Shown here piece after piece: positions 1 to 4,906 of a stretch of DNA of 6,215 nt. Every line of letters begins with the position of its first letter. The first letter of the stretch is position 1. A program made the position numbers and the translations under genes. The notes under the pieces were generated by a model. It ran no database searches. It was given only the letters and a program-made list of their open reading frames with translations, and was not told the origin of the DNA. Origin of the DNA: Methanoregula sp. UBA247 (GTDB taxonomy: Archaea > Halobacteriota > Methanomicrobia > Methanomicrobiales > Methanospirillaceae); contig DADR01000008.1 in the NCBI GenBank assembly GCA_002495055.1, forward strand, positions 1 to 6,215, given 5' to 3'.

Positions 1-14
1 TATGATTTGAAGTG

Positions 15-53
15 CTGCTATGGGGCATATGAACTGATGGTTGTAATCTAAAA
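15..53 (+). repeat. Upstream copy of a diverged 29-base repeat
   Basis: Bases 25-53 match bases 4856-4884 without gaps at 21 of 29 positions by my hand alignment; the best part is GGTTGTAATCTAAAA against GGTTATAATCTAGAA (13 of 15). Both copies are preceded by CTGCTAT, at 15-21 and 4843-4849, with spacing differing by three bases. This copy lies just before the integrase promoter. It could be a regulator or recombinase arm-binding site. No function is shown by the sequence. Confidence 0.4.
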
Positions 54-58
54 GGACA

Positions 59-68
59 TTTTAAATAG
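59..68 (+). promoter_or_regulatory. TATA box of the integrase gene
   Basis: TTTTAAATAG lies 23-32 bases before the ATG at 91, the spacing at which an archaeal transcript would begin at or next to the start codon. No Shine-Dalgarno-like purine tract precedes the ATG, which fits a leaderless mRNA. An in-frame TAA at 49-51 excludes longer ATG starts. Confidence 0.6.
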
Positions 69-90
69 TAATCCTGCCATAGTATCATCC

Positions 91-1389
91 ATGACCACGC
101 CACACGGTCTAGAGAGCGAAAGCCGTTTTCATACTACCGATGCCAAGTATCGGCAGTACACCGCCTCTGCAATGCAGAAGGCCATTGAAAGCAAGAAGAT
201 CACTGAGGACGATGCCGACCTTATCCGGAAGTTCCTGCGGGAAAGCAAGGCAACGGGAAAGAAGAAAATATCCGATGCTCGTTGCTTTAAAATTGTACTC
301 TCCCTTATCGCCATCCGTCATTTTTTCCCGGAACCATTCCGGCAATGTTCGATTGACAATGTCTATGATGCAATCGAAAAAATCAAAAATGTCCGGAAGC
401 CCGACGGGTCCACCCGGTACAAGGATAACACGGTTGCTGATTACATCCGGTTCATGAAGCGGTTCTTCCGGTGGATGGTGGAGAACGGGCACTCCACTAT
501 TCCCGACAAGAAACTTATGGGGATTTCTCCTCCTGCTTACCGCTATGACATGAAGACCGCTGACGACATTTTCACCAAGGAAGAGATTCGTGACATGCTG
601 AATGCCTGCCAGAATTCCCGTGACCGTGCTATCGTTGCCACGACTTACGACGGTGCCTGCCGGATCGGTGAGATCGGGACACTCCGGTGGAACCAGGTTG
701 AATTCACCGATGTGAACGCGACGATCAAAGTGCGGTTTAAGACTGAAAAAATCCGGTTGATCCCACTGTTCATGGCGAAGGAATACTTGATTGCATGGCG
801 CAACGATTACCCTGGAGATCCGTCCGGAGAGAACTATGTTTTCCTGACCAGCGGGGGGGGTCGTAGCCGCAAGGGACGGCACCAGCTCCAGTATGCAGGT
901 ATCGCAAAGCAGATCAAGATTATCGCCGCACGGGCCGGGATAAAGCGGCACGTCACACCGCATATTTTCAGGCACTCCAAGATCACCCATCTCGTCAGGG
1001 ACCGAATGCAGGAGAGCATGATTAAAAAAATCGGCTGGGGTACCCTGACGACAACCATGCTGGAGAAATGCTATGCCCATGTGGAGGACGAGGACGTTCT
1101 CAACGAGGCCGCCCGGATCGCCAATGTCCAGATCGATGACAAGCCCAAGTCCACGGTCCTCGAGCCTCGGCAATGCCCCCACTGCGGAACTGTAGCTGCA
1201 CCGACACAAACGTGGTGCCCGGCATGCGGTACTGCCTTGACGGGAGAGGCACGGGACAAGCTCAAATCCGCGACTGAGCAGGCAGAAACGTTGCCGTGGT
1301 TCAAAGAGATTGAGACAAAGTGGCAGAAACAGTTAGAGGATATGCAGAACCAGATTATCCAGCTGCAAAAGGGAAAAGGATCAGCCTGA
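91..1389 (+). CDS. Tyrosine recombinase (integrase) with C-terminal zinc ribbon
   Basis: A 432-residue site-specific recombinase of the phage integrase/XerC-D family, expected to join the element to the host chromosome by a covalent DNA-3'-phosphotyrosine intermediate. An N-terminal helical core-binding (SAM-like) domain spans about residues 40-140 and the catalytic domain about 160-340. Catalytic residues are visible: Arg191 in the CRIGE motif, a Lys near 217-221 in the FKTEK strand, His291 and Arg294 in the HIFRH motif, Trp316 in the IGW segment at the usual second His/Trp position, and Tyr328 in the CYAHV motif. A zinc ribbon (Cys362, Cys365, Cys376, Cys379) follows, as in many archaeal integrases, and then a likely coiled coil at about 400-428. 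It appears full length and intact. Its tail overlaps the convergent gene by 9 bases. Residues 255-257 (GGG) are encoded by a run of eight G, a possible slippage site. Confidence 0.95.
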   Translation: MTTPHGLESESRFHTTDAKYRQYTASAMQKAIESKKITEDDADLIRKFLRESKATGKKKISDARCFKIVLSLIAIRHFFPEPFRQCSIDNVYDAIEKIKNVRKPDGSTRYKDNTVADYIRFMKRFFRWMVENGHSTIPDKKLMGISPPAYRYDMKTADDIFTKEEIRDMLNACQNSRDRAIVATTYDGACRIGEIGTLRWNQVEFTDVNATIKVRFKTEKIRLIPLFMAKEYLIAWRNDYPGDPSGENYVFLTSGGGRSRKGRHQLQYAGIAKQIKIIAARAGIKRHVTPHIFRHSKITHLVRDRMQESMIKKIGWGTLTTTMLEKCYAHVEDEDVLNEAARIANVQIDDKPKSTVLEPRQCPHCGTVAAPTQTWCPACGTALTGEARDKLKSATEQAETLPWFKEIETKWQKQLEDMQNQIIQLQKGKGSA

Positions 1390-2079
1390 AATCTTCTTTT
1401 TTCGGTGGAACGCTACCCGGCATTTGCCGCTGCAAAATTTTGTATGTGACCGCGATGTTGTAGCAATGGGGTTGCCACAAAATTTGCAAATTTTTGGGTT
1501 CCTCTCTAATTCAGATTCGTGTAATTTTTTTTTAATCATTTCCTTCTTCTGCCGTATTTTGATTGCGGCTTCATTCCTACATTTCGATGAACAGTACAAA
1601 CGCCACGGATACGGTAGTCTAAATAAACGAGAACAATTCACACATTGGCTCATTCCATCTTCATAATCAAAATAGGGATTGTGGTTGGACGGAATCCAGC
1701 AAACATCCCACTCATCCAGATTGATTTGCCCTCTTAGTAAAATCCGGACGCGGTCCTTACCAACGACATGTTGCTTAAAGATATCCTGCTCTCGTAAAAA
1801 ATCGGTAATCTCAATTTCAGTCGAACAAATCTTGGATTTAAGAATCGTATCGTAAGGAATCATTATAACAAAAATTTCATCCTGTTTAGGTGAAATATAG
1901 ATTAAATTCAAATCCCCTTTTGGAACGAAACGGGGAATTCTCGGATCGGGGGTTTTTAAAAATTCACGGAAGATTCCCGTTAAGTGGTCAAGAACTCTCT
2001 CTTTAATGTTCCGTTTAGTAATTCGATTAATCCAAAAATAGTAATCGTTATCTGTAACGTTTTCCTGTTGAACACCCAT
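1381..2079 (-). CDS. Unrecognised protein with two C-terminal Cys4 zinc motifs
   Basis: A 232-residue protein I do not recognise. Residues 1-140 look like a mixed alpha/beta domain with no motif I can name. The C-terminal part has two similar treble-clef-like modules: Cys146, Cys149, Cys163, Cys167 (C-x2-C-x13-C-x3-C) and Cys198, Cys201, Cys216, Cys220 (C-x2-C-x14-C-x3-C). Each ends in a CSxKCR-type knuckle like those of nucleic-acid-binding zinc fingers, joined by a Lys-rich helix (about 168-196) and followed by a basic HRKKK tail. Nucleic-acid binding is inferred. It is transcribed against its neighbours and is visibly AT-richer: two 60-base samples gave about 30-33% GC, against 40-58% in the helicase gene. 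This suggests a separately acquired cargo (moron) gene. No Shine-Dalgarno precedes the ATG; the AT-rich tract at 2091-2103 is at TATA distance, so the start is probably leaderless. Nine A residues (1525-1533 on this strand) encode three lysines. Confidence 0.8.
   Translation of the reverse strand: MGVQQENVTDNDYYFWINRITKRNIKERVLDHLTGIFREFLKTPDPRIPRFVPKGDLNLIYISPKQDEIFVIMIPYDTILKSKICSTEIEITDFLREQDIFKQHVVGKDRVRILLRGQINLDEWDVCWIPSNHNPYFDYEDGMSQCVNCSRLFRLPYPWRLYCSSKCRNEAAIKIRQKKEMIKKKLHESELERNPKICKFCGNPIATTSRSHTKFCSGKCRVAFHRKKKISG
1397..1402 (+). terminator. Possible T-run terminator after the integrase
   Basis: Six T residues follow the integrase stop by eight bases, inside a pyrimidine-rich stretch; archaeal RNA polymerase can terminate at T-runs without a hairpin. 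The run lies within the 3' end of the opposing gene, where it encodes lysines, so it may simply be coding sequence. Confidence 0.3.
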
Positions 2080-2122
2080 TGAAATACAGATTTTAATTTA
2101 ATATTTCATTCTATTTATCAAT
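2080..2122. promoter_or_regulatory. Divergent promoter shared by zinc-finger gene and early operon
   Basis: Only 43 bases separate two divergent ATG codons. Neither has a Shine-Dalgarno. The AT-rich tract at 2091-2107 offers TATA-like sequence about 20-30 bases before each start (TTTAATTTA rightward; ATTAAATTAAAA on the other strand). Both transcripts would then be leaderless, and their preinitiation complexes would overlap. It is a natural target for the RHH protein encoded next door, though I see no clear dyad in it. Confidence 0.55.
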
Positions 2123-2338
2123 ATGCCTATACAGACAAACCAAGATGGGCAGGAGTGGTTTCACACGGGAGTCAGAATCCCGAAACTACTTCATGATCAG
2201 GCGATAGAGCGCCGGATCTCGATGAGTGCAACGCTGACAAGAGCGTTGGAAAAAGAATGCGGCGGGGTAGAGCCATTGCCACACGGTCAGGCCCCAACCG
2301 CACTGTCCAGTACCCCGGGAAGGAGTAAAGGGCAATGA
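2123..2338 (+). CDS. Ribbon-helix-helix (MetJ/Arc-type) DNA-binding protein
   Basis: A 71-residue protein with the RHH pattern: a short beta strand at about residues 13-20 (HTGVRIPK), helix A at about 21-31, and helix B at about 33-45 beginning with the SMSATL segment, as in Arc/MetJ/CopG folds. Such proteins dimerise and insert the paired strands into the DNA major groove. The C-terminal 25 residues are Pro/Gly-rich and probably disordered. It is the first gene of a rightward operon reaching 4630, so it may regulate its own divergent promoter or the promoter near 5002; the target is inference. The start is leaderless. Its stop overlaps the next ATG (ATGA at 2335-2338), and the Shine-Dalgarno for that gene lies inside its last codons. 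Confidence 0.75.
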   Translation: MPIQTNQDGQEWFHTGVRIPKLLHDQAIERRISMSATLTRALEKECGGVEPLPHGQAPTALSSTPGRSKGQ

Positions 2339-2490
2339 TCAATTCTCATTCTGAATCAATAAGCGTTCCCCCGAAGCCCCGGCCAATACCGGGATTCACC
2401 ATCGACAGGGAGACCTTGGAGCACCTGGAACCGCTGCACAAGGCTGCAGCTGAGATTGCCATCAGGACCGGACGCTGGCGGCTGGTGTGA
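2335..2490 (+). CDS. Small hypothetical protein (51 aa), possibly the 5' part of a split gene
   Basis: A 51-residue ORF overlapping the RHH stop by four bases, with AAGGAG (2320-2325) nine bases before its ATG. The protein has a Pro-rich N-terminus and then a predicted helix around residues 24-45 ending in RTGRWRLV. I do not recognise it. After the TGA at 2488-2490 the same frame stays open to 2673, so this may be the first half of a longer (about 111-residue) gene broken by a nonsense change, rather than a complete gene. Confidence 0.5.
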   Translation: MINSHSESISVPPKPRPIPGFTIDRETLEHLEPLHKAAAEIAIRTGRWRLV

Positions 2491-2514
2491 TCATATCGCC
2501 GGAGTTTGATTGAT

Positions 2515-2673
2515 ATGGCGTTAGCGTTTACACCAGATTCTCTGCGGGCACGGAGTACTGAAACGATCCATACCCTGCTGAGCGAACAGTTATCTGAATT
2601 CTGCCAATGTGATTTCTGCCAGACAGTAAGGAAGCGGAAAGCATTGGAGGCACGGGGGGCACGAATCCCATGA
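2515..2673 (+). CDS. Small hypothetical protein (52 aa), possibly the 3' part of a split gene
   Basis: A 52-residue ORF in the same frame as the preceding one. GGAG (2501-2504) lies ten bases before the ATG, so independent initiation is plausible. It is mostly helical, with three cysteines close together (Cys30, Cys32, Cys35) and a basic stretch after them (VRKRK). I do not recognise the family. Its stop overlaps the next start (ATGA at 2670-2673), as is usual in this operon, which supports translation here. It may be the downstream half of a gene interrupted at 2488. Confidence 0.45.
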   Translation: MALAFTPDSLRARSTETIHTLLSEQLSEFCQCDFCQTVRKRKALEARGARIP

Positions 2674-2894
2674 TGCCCGAATCGAAGGCCGACTATGTCC
2701 GCTGCCGGCATACGCACCGATACTGCTCGCGCCTATGTATCTACTGTGACACAGGAGTGGATGAGACCGGCACTGCTCAGTTCTACTGCTGGTATCCCTA
2801 CCGGCTCCACGGGAAGGATCCGGTAACAATTGCCAGGGCAGAGGTTGTTTGGGCGGACAACTACGGGAACTTGTTCATTGGCGAGGTGCACTGA
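2670..2894 (+). CDS. Cys/His-rich small protein (74 aa), unknown function
   Basis: A 74-residue ORF with tandem ATG codons at 2670 and 2673; the first overlaps the preceding stop, so translation is probably coupled. No good Shine-Dalgarno is close. The N-terminal third is dense in possible metal ligands: Cys12, His14, His16, Cys19, Cys23, Cys26, then Cys40. This suggests a small zinc-binding fold. The C-terminal half is rich in aromatic and beta-type residues (QFYCWYPY, then AEVVWADNYGNLFIG). I do not recognise it. The last codons supply the GAGGTG ribosome site for the next gene. Confidence 0.6.
   Translation: MMPESKADYVRCRHTHRYCSRLCIYCDTGVDETGTAQFYCWYPYRLHGKDPVTIARAEVVWADNYGNLFIGEVH
2883..2888 (+). 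promoter_or_regulatory. Shine-Dalgarno that fixes the start at 2894
   Basis: GAGGTG lies five bases before the ATG at 2894. This favours 2894 over an upstream in-frame ATG at 2849, which would lie wholly within the preceding gene. The same arrangement (GAGGTG, two variable bases, CTGATG) recurs at 3071-3084. Confidence 0.6.
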
Positions 2895-3082
2895 TGCCGG
2901 AAGACCACGTTCACCGGCACATCAATGAGCGTCCTGATTATCTGATCATCGGCACGCCGGGAAAAGGCGGGGAAATCCGTGTCCACTTCGATGCTGGCGA
3001 CCTCAATGATGCCTGCCGACGGGTTGATGTTGCAGTGCAGGTCCGGGCACACATGCTGGTGAAATTATCCGAGGTGTCCTGA
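2894..3082 (+). CDS. Small hypothetical protein (62 aa)
   Basis: A 62-residue protein, acidic overall. It appears to contain a beta hairpin (DYLIIGTPGKGG, then EIRVHFDAG) followed by a helix (about 38-60). Small proteins of this shape are common in archaeal viruses, but I cannot name a family. The start at 2894 overlaps the preceding stop by one base (TGATG), and GAGGTG stands five bases before it. An in-frame ATG at 2849 would add 15 residues but lies inside the preceding gene and has no ribosome site. It sits mid-operon between a Cys-rich ORF and a 48-residue ORF. Confidence 0.6.
   Translation: MPEDHVHRHINERPDYLIIGTPGKGGEIRVHFDAGDLNDACRRVDVAVQVRAHMLVKLSEVS
3071..3076 (+). promoter_or_regulatory. 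Shine-Dalgarno for the 48-aa ORF at 3082
   Basis: GAGGTG sits five bases before the ATG at 3082, which overlaps the preceding stop as TGATG. Placement is identical to the site at 2883 and supports this short ORF being translated. Confidence 0.55.
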
Positions 3083-3228
3083 TGGAATTTTTCAGCCCGG
3101 TTTACGAGCTGCTCTATCGATGTGAGCTGATGGGGATGGATCTGCCACATGGGTGGGATTTGATGCCCGAGACGGCCCTTTTGGCGGCATGTTCTGTTTT
3201 TTTAGGGGTAACATATGGATCCCAATGA
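3082..3228 (+). CDS. Very small hypothetical protein (48 aa)
   Basis: A 48-residue ORF with a good GAGGTG site and TGATG coupling to the gene before it. It ends 14 bases inside the helicase gene (ATG at 3215), in another frame. The N-terminus is amphipathic and aromatic; residues 31-44 (TALLAACSVFLGVT) are hydrophobic but short and end close to the terminus, so membrane association is uncertain. I do not recognise it. Its main role could be to carry ribosomes to the helicase start, which lies just after a T7 run. Confidence 0.45.
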   Translation: MEFFSPVYELLYRCELMGMDLPHGWDLMPETALLAACSVFLGVTYGSQ

Positions 3229-4630
3229 ACAAGCCAGGGATATCGCTGCAGACGCGCTCAAAATCATTGATCGGAATATGGCACAACGACTGGCTGCAGC
3301 GAACCAGTTCAAAGAGGACCGCCCGTTCGATTTTATCGACATCGCCAACCACCTGCGCGAACAGCACCACATCATCTCATTCGGGAAAAGATTATTCCGG
3401 TATCAGGATGGAATTTATCTCGAGGACGATGGGTTCCTTGATTCTGCTATCGTCACCGAACTCGTCCAGCGGGGCATTAAAGAGGATGGGAGGGTTACAA
3501 CCGCAGCACAGCAGGTTAAGCACTATCTGACCTACGGCAGAGTTGAACACGATTACCCGTTCAACATTTACTCCGATATGTTCCCGGTAAGGAACGGGAT
3601 TATCAGGATTGATTTTGCCACGGGCACGACCACCCTGATACCATTCTCCCATGAATATCGGTTTAATTACCGGCTCCAGGTTGTATATGATGTCGATGCC
3701 GACGGCACCGAGATTTTAAAATATCTGGATTCTCTCGGAACTGACAGCGGTATATTGGTGCAGATACCGGCACATGCCATCTTGTCCATGCTCGGACGGA
3801 TCTATAAAAAATCATACTTCCTGAAAGGCGACAAGCACAGCGGGAAGTCCACCTACGCTGATCTCCTCACCCGGCACCTGTTCGGGATCTCCGTGTGCTC
3901 ATCTGTGAGCCTGCAGTCGTTGTTGTTTGACCGTTTCCGGCTTGCCGAGATTGATGGGAAGATCCTAAACGCATATTCCGACCTATCTGACCAGAGGCTT
4001 CGGGATATCGGCACCTTCAAGGCACTTACTGGTGGCGACCTCATCACCGTGGAGAAAAAGCACAGGGACCCGTACCAGTTGCGGAACAAGGCACTGTTCC
4101 TGTTCTCGGCAAACAAATATCCGAAGATAACTAGTGGCGATGACGCTTTCTGGGATAGATGGATCGCCCTTGAGTTCCCGAAGGAGTTCCCTGTGGACAG
4201 CACATTCACTGACCGGATGTTCACGGATGCCAACCTATCTGGATTCTTTAACCAAATTCTCCTGAAAATGCAGGATATCATCAAGAACGGCATCAAAGTA
4301 ACTGACAGCGTCGAACAGGCTTGGCTTAATGATGCCAGCAGCAGCCACCGGTTCATCCAGGAGGAGCTTGAACGGTACAAGGATGCCGTGCTGGTGAAAG
4401 CAGACGTGTACCAGCGGTATGTCGATTTCTGTGATGAAGGTGATTACGAAACCGAGCCCCAGCGGGTATTGACCGATGCCCTGACACGGTCCGGAGCATT
4501 GTCCTGCCGGCCATGTGTCGGGAAAAAACAGCAGCACTGTTACCAGGGATACAAGTACAAAGATGCCGAGCCAGTCTATCCAGATAAGGAAATCAAGAAG
4601 GAGACCACCCAGGCACAGGTGACTGCATGA
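3215..4630 (+). CDS. D5_N / superfamily 3 replicative helicase (P4-type), no primase domain
   Basis: A 471-residue ATP-dependent helicase of the virus/plasmid D5-P4 group, expected to act as a hexamer that unwinds the element's origin. The N-terminal part (about 30-175) fits the D5_N domain. The SF3 ATPase core (about 190-330) shows Walker A G205-D-K-H-S-G-K-S-T213, a Walker B region around 245-259 (EIDGKILNAYSDLSD), the motif C sensor in the LFSAN segment ending at Asn300, and a probable arginine finger at Arg315 in the FWDRW motif. A C-terminal domain (about 385-460) looks like the winged helix that binds origin repeats in P4-like proteins. No archaeo-eukaryotic primase domain is present, so priming must come from elsewhere. 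The start at 3215 has AGGGGT (3204-3209) before it. It is the last gene of the early operon; the candidate origin begins at the base after its stop. Confidence 0.9.
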   Translation: MDPNEQARDIAADALKIIDRNMAQRLAAANQFKEDRPFDFIDIANHLREQHHIISFGKRLFRYQDGIYLEDDGFLDSAIVTELVQRGIKEDGRVTTAAQQVKHYLTYGRVEHDYPFNIYSDMFPVRNGIIRIDFATGTTTLIPFSHEYRFNYRLQVVYDVDADGTEILKYLDSLGTDSGILVQIPAHAILSMLGRIYKKSYFLKGDKHSGKSTYADLLTRHLFGISVCSSVSLQSLLFDRFRLAEIDGKILNAYSDLSDQRLRDIGTFKALTGGDLITVEKKHRDPYQLRNKALFLFSANKYPKITSGDDAFWDRWIALEFPKEFPVDSTFTDRMFTDANLSGFFNQILLKMQDIIKNGIKVTDSVEQAWLNDASSSHRFIQEELERYKDAVLVKADVYQRYVDFCDEGDYETEPQRVLTDALTRSGALSCRPCVGKKQQHCYQGYKYKDAEPVYPDKEIKKETTQAQVTA

Positions 4631-4651
4631 GCGGGACATCTGCGGGACATC
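4631..4651 (+). repeat. Two direct GCGGGACATC repeats
   Basis: Exact 10-base copies at 4631-4640 and 4642-4651, period 11, immediately after the helicase stop codon. Their GGGACA core reappears inverted at 4791-4820. They form the left arm of the candidate origin. Confidence 0.8.
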
Positions 4652-4689
4652 ACAGTTGCCAGGATATCCAGCAAAAAACCAATATTCTC

Positions 4690-4694
4690 TTTTT
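4690..4694 (+). terminator. Possible T-run terminator of the early operon
   Basis: Five T residues within a CTCTTTTTAAT stretch about 60 bases after the helicase stop, in an AT-rich block. An archaeal-style T-run terminator is possible, but no stable hairpin precedes it, and the tract may instead be part of an origin-melting region. Confidence 0.25.
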
Positions 4695-4770
4695 AATACA
4701 ATAATACGTAGTTACCATAAAATGAATTTACCATGGATATCGTGGCAAGTAACAAGAAATCAAATCAGGA

Positions 4771-4830
4771 CCCGGGCAAGCCCCCTTTCTTTCTGTCCCG
4801 CTCTGTCCCATTCTGTCCTACTCGCCCGGG
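4771..4830. repeat. CCCGGGC/GCCCGGG inverted repeat enclosing the right iterons
   Basis: CCCGGGCAAG at 4771-4780 and CTCGCCCGGG at 4821-4830 are inverted copies with one mismatch, seven perfect pairs at the outer end. The 40 bases between hold a C/T-rich tract and the three iterons. The arrangement could form a cruciform or hairpin presenting the iterons; it could also end upstream transcripts. Confidence 0.6.
4791..4820 (-). repeat. Three tandem 10-base iterons
   Basis: TTCTGTCCCG, CTCTGTCCCA and TTCTGTCCTA follow one another with a period of exactly ten bases, about one helical turn, so bound proteins would lie on one face of the DNA. Read on the minus strand the first copy contains GCGGGACA, identical to the core of the repeats at 4631-4651. 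Confidence 0.75.
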
Positions 4831-4843
4831 AGCCGAATTAAAC

Positions 4844-4858
4844 TGCTATAAGTTAGCA
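4844..4858. repeat. TGCTA-N5-TAGCA dyad
   Basis: A perfect 5-base inverted repeat with a 5-base spacer, the same geometry as the dyad at 5019-5033. It overlaps the start of the 29-base repeat shared with the integrase upstream region. It is a possible operator, but the length is small enough that chance cannot be excluded. Confidence 0.35.
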
Positions 4859-4884
4859 TACGGACATGGGGTTATAATCTAGAA
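4856..4884 (+). repeat. Downstream copy of the 29-base repeat
   Basis: Matches 25-53 at 21 of 29 ungapped positions. It contains TTATAATC (4872-4879), which could act as a TATA box for an ORF starting at 4907. Confidence 0.4.
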
Positions 4885-4906
4885 TCAGGTTTCTGGTGGA
4901 TTTTCT

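Larger units (their letters stand above)
4631..4830. other. Candidate replication origin: inverted iteron clusters around an AT-rich core
   Basis: This noncoding stretch begins at the base after the helicase stop. It holds two direct copies of GCGGGACATC (4631-4640, 4642-4651), an AT-rich block (4681-4740, about 22% GC by hand count) and three tandem 10-base repeats with consensus YTCTGTCCYR (4791-4820). The last set contains the same core on the opposite strand: TGTCCCGC is the complement of GCGGGACA. Inverted iterons around an easily melted core, next to a replicative helicase gene, are the layout of many virus and plasmid origins. Origin function is inference; a regulatory or packaging site is the main alternative. 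Confidence 0.5.

Noticed and set aside
39..53. GGTTGTAATC as a tRNA T-arm fragment marking an attachment site
   Set aside because: It lacks the GGTTCRA core, no acceptor or CCA-proximal stem can be formed around it, and the related copy at 4870 does not form a tRNA either.
109..1209. 366-residue antisense open frame across the integrase
   Set aside because: It lies wholly opposite a complete integrase with all catalytic residues. Its translation shows no domain, and long antisense frames are common opposite genes with biased third positions.
2488..2490. TGA as a selenocysteine codon
   Set aside because: Selenocysteine use in archaea is known from a few lineages and needs a SECIS element; I see none, and the flanking residues do not resemble a selenoprotein active site. 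Pyrrolysine uses TAG, so it does not apply.
2346..2717. 123-residue minus-strand frame over the small ORFs
   Set aside because: Composition is Arg/Ser/Ala-rich without motifs, and no promoter or ribosome site is apparent. The plus-strand ORFs have overlapping starts/stops and ribosome sites, although their weakness made me consider this frame seriously.
3153..3530. 125-residue plus-strand frame over the helicase start
   Set aside because: It overlaps the helicase N-terminal domain in another frame, and its translation is Ser/Arg-rich without motifs.
4631..4820. CRISPR array
   Set aside because: The repeats are only 10 bases, adjacent or in opposite orientation, with no uniform spacers.
4656..4841. 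61-residue plus-strand frame in the repeat region
   Set aside because: It runs through the AT-rich core and the iterons, has no ribosome site, and its composition simply mirrors the repeats.
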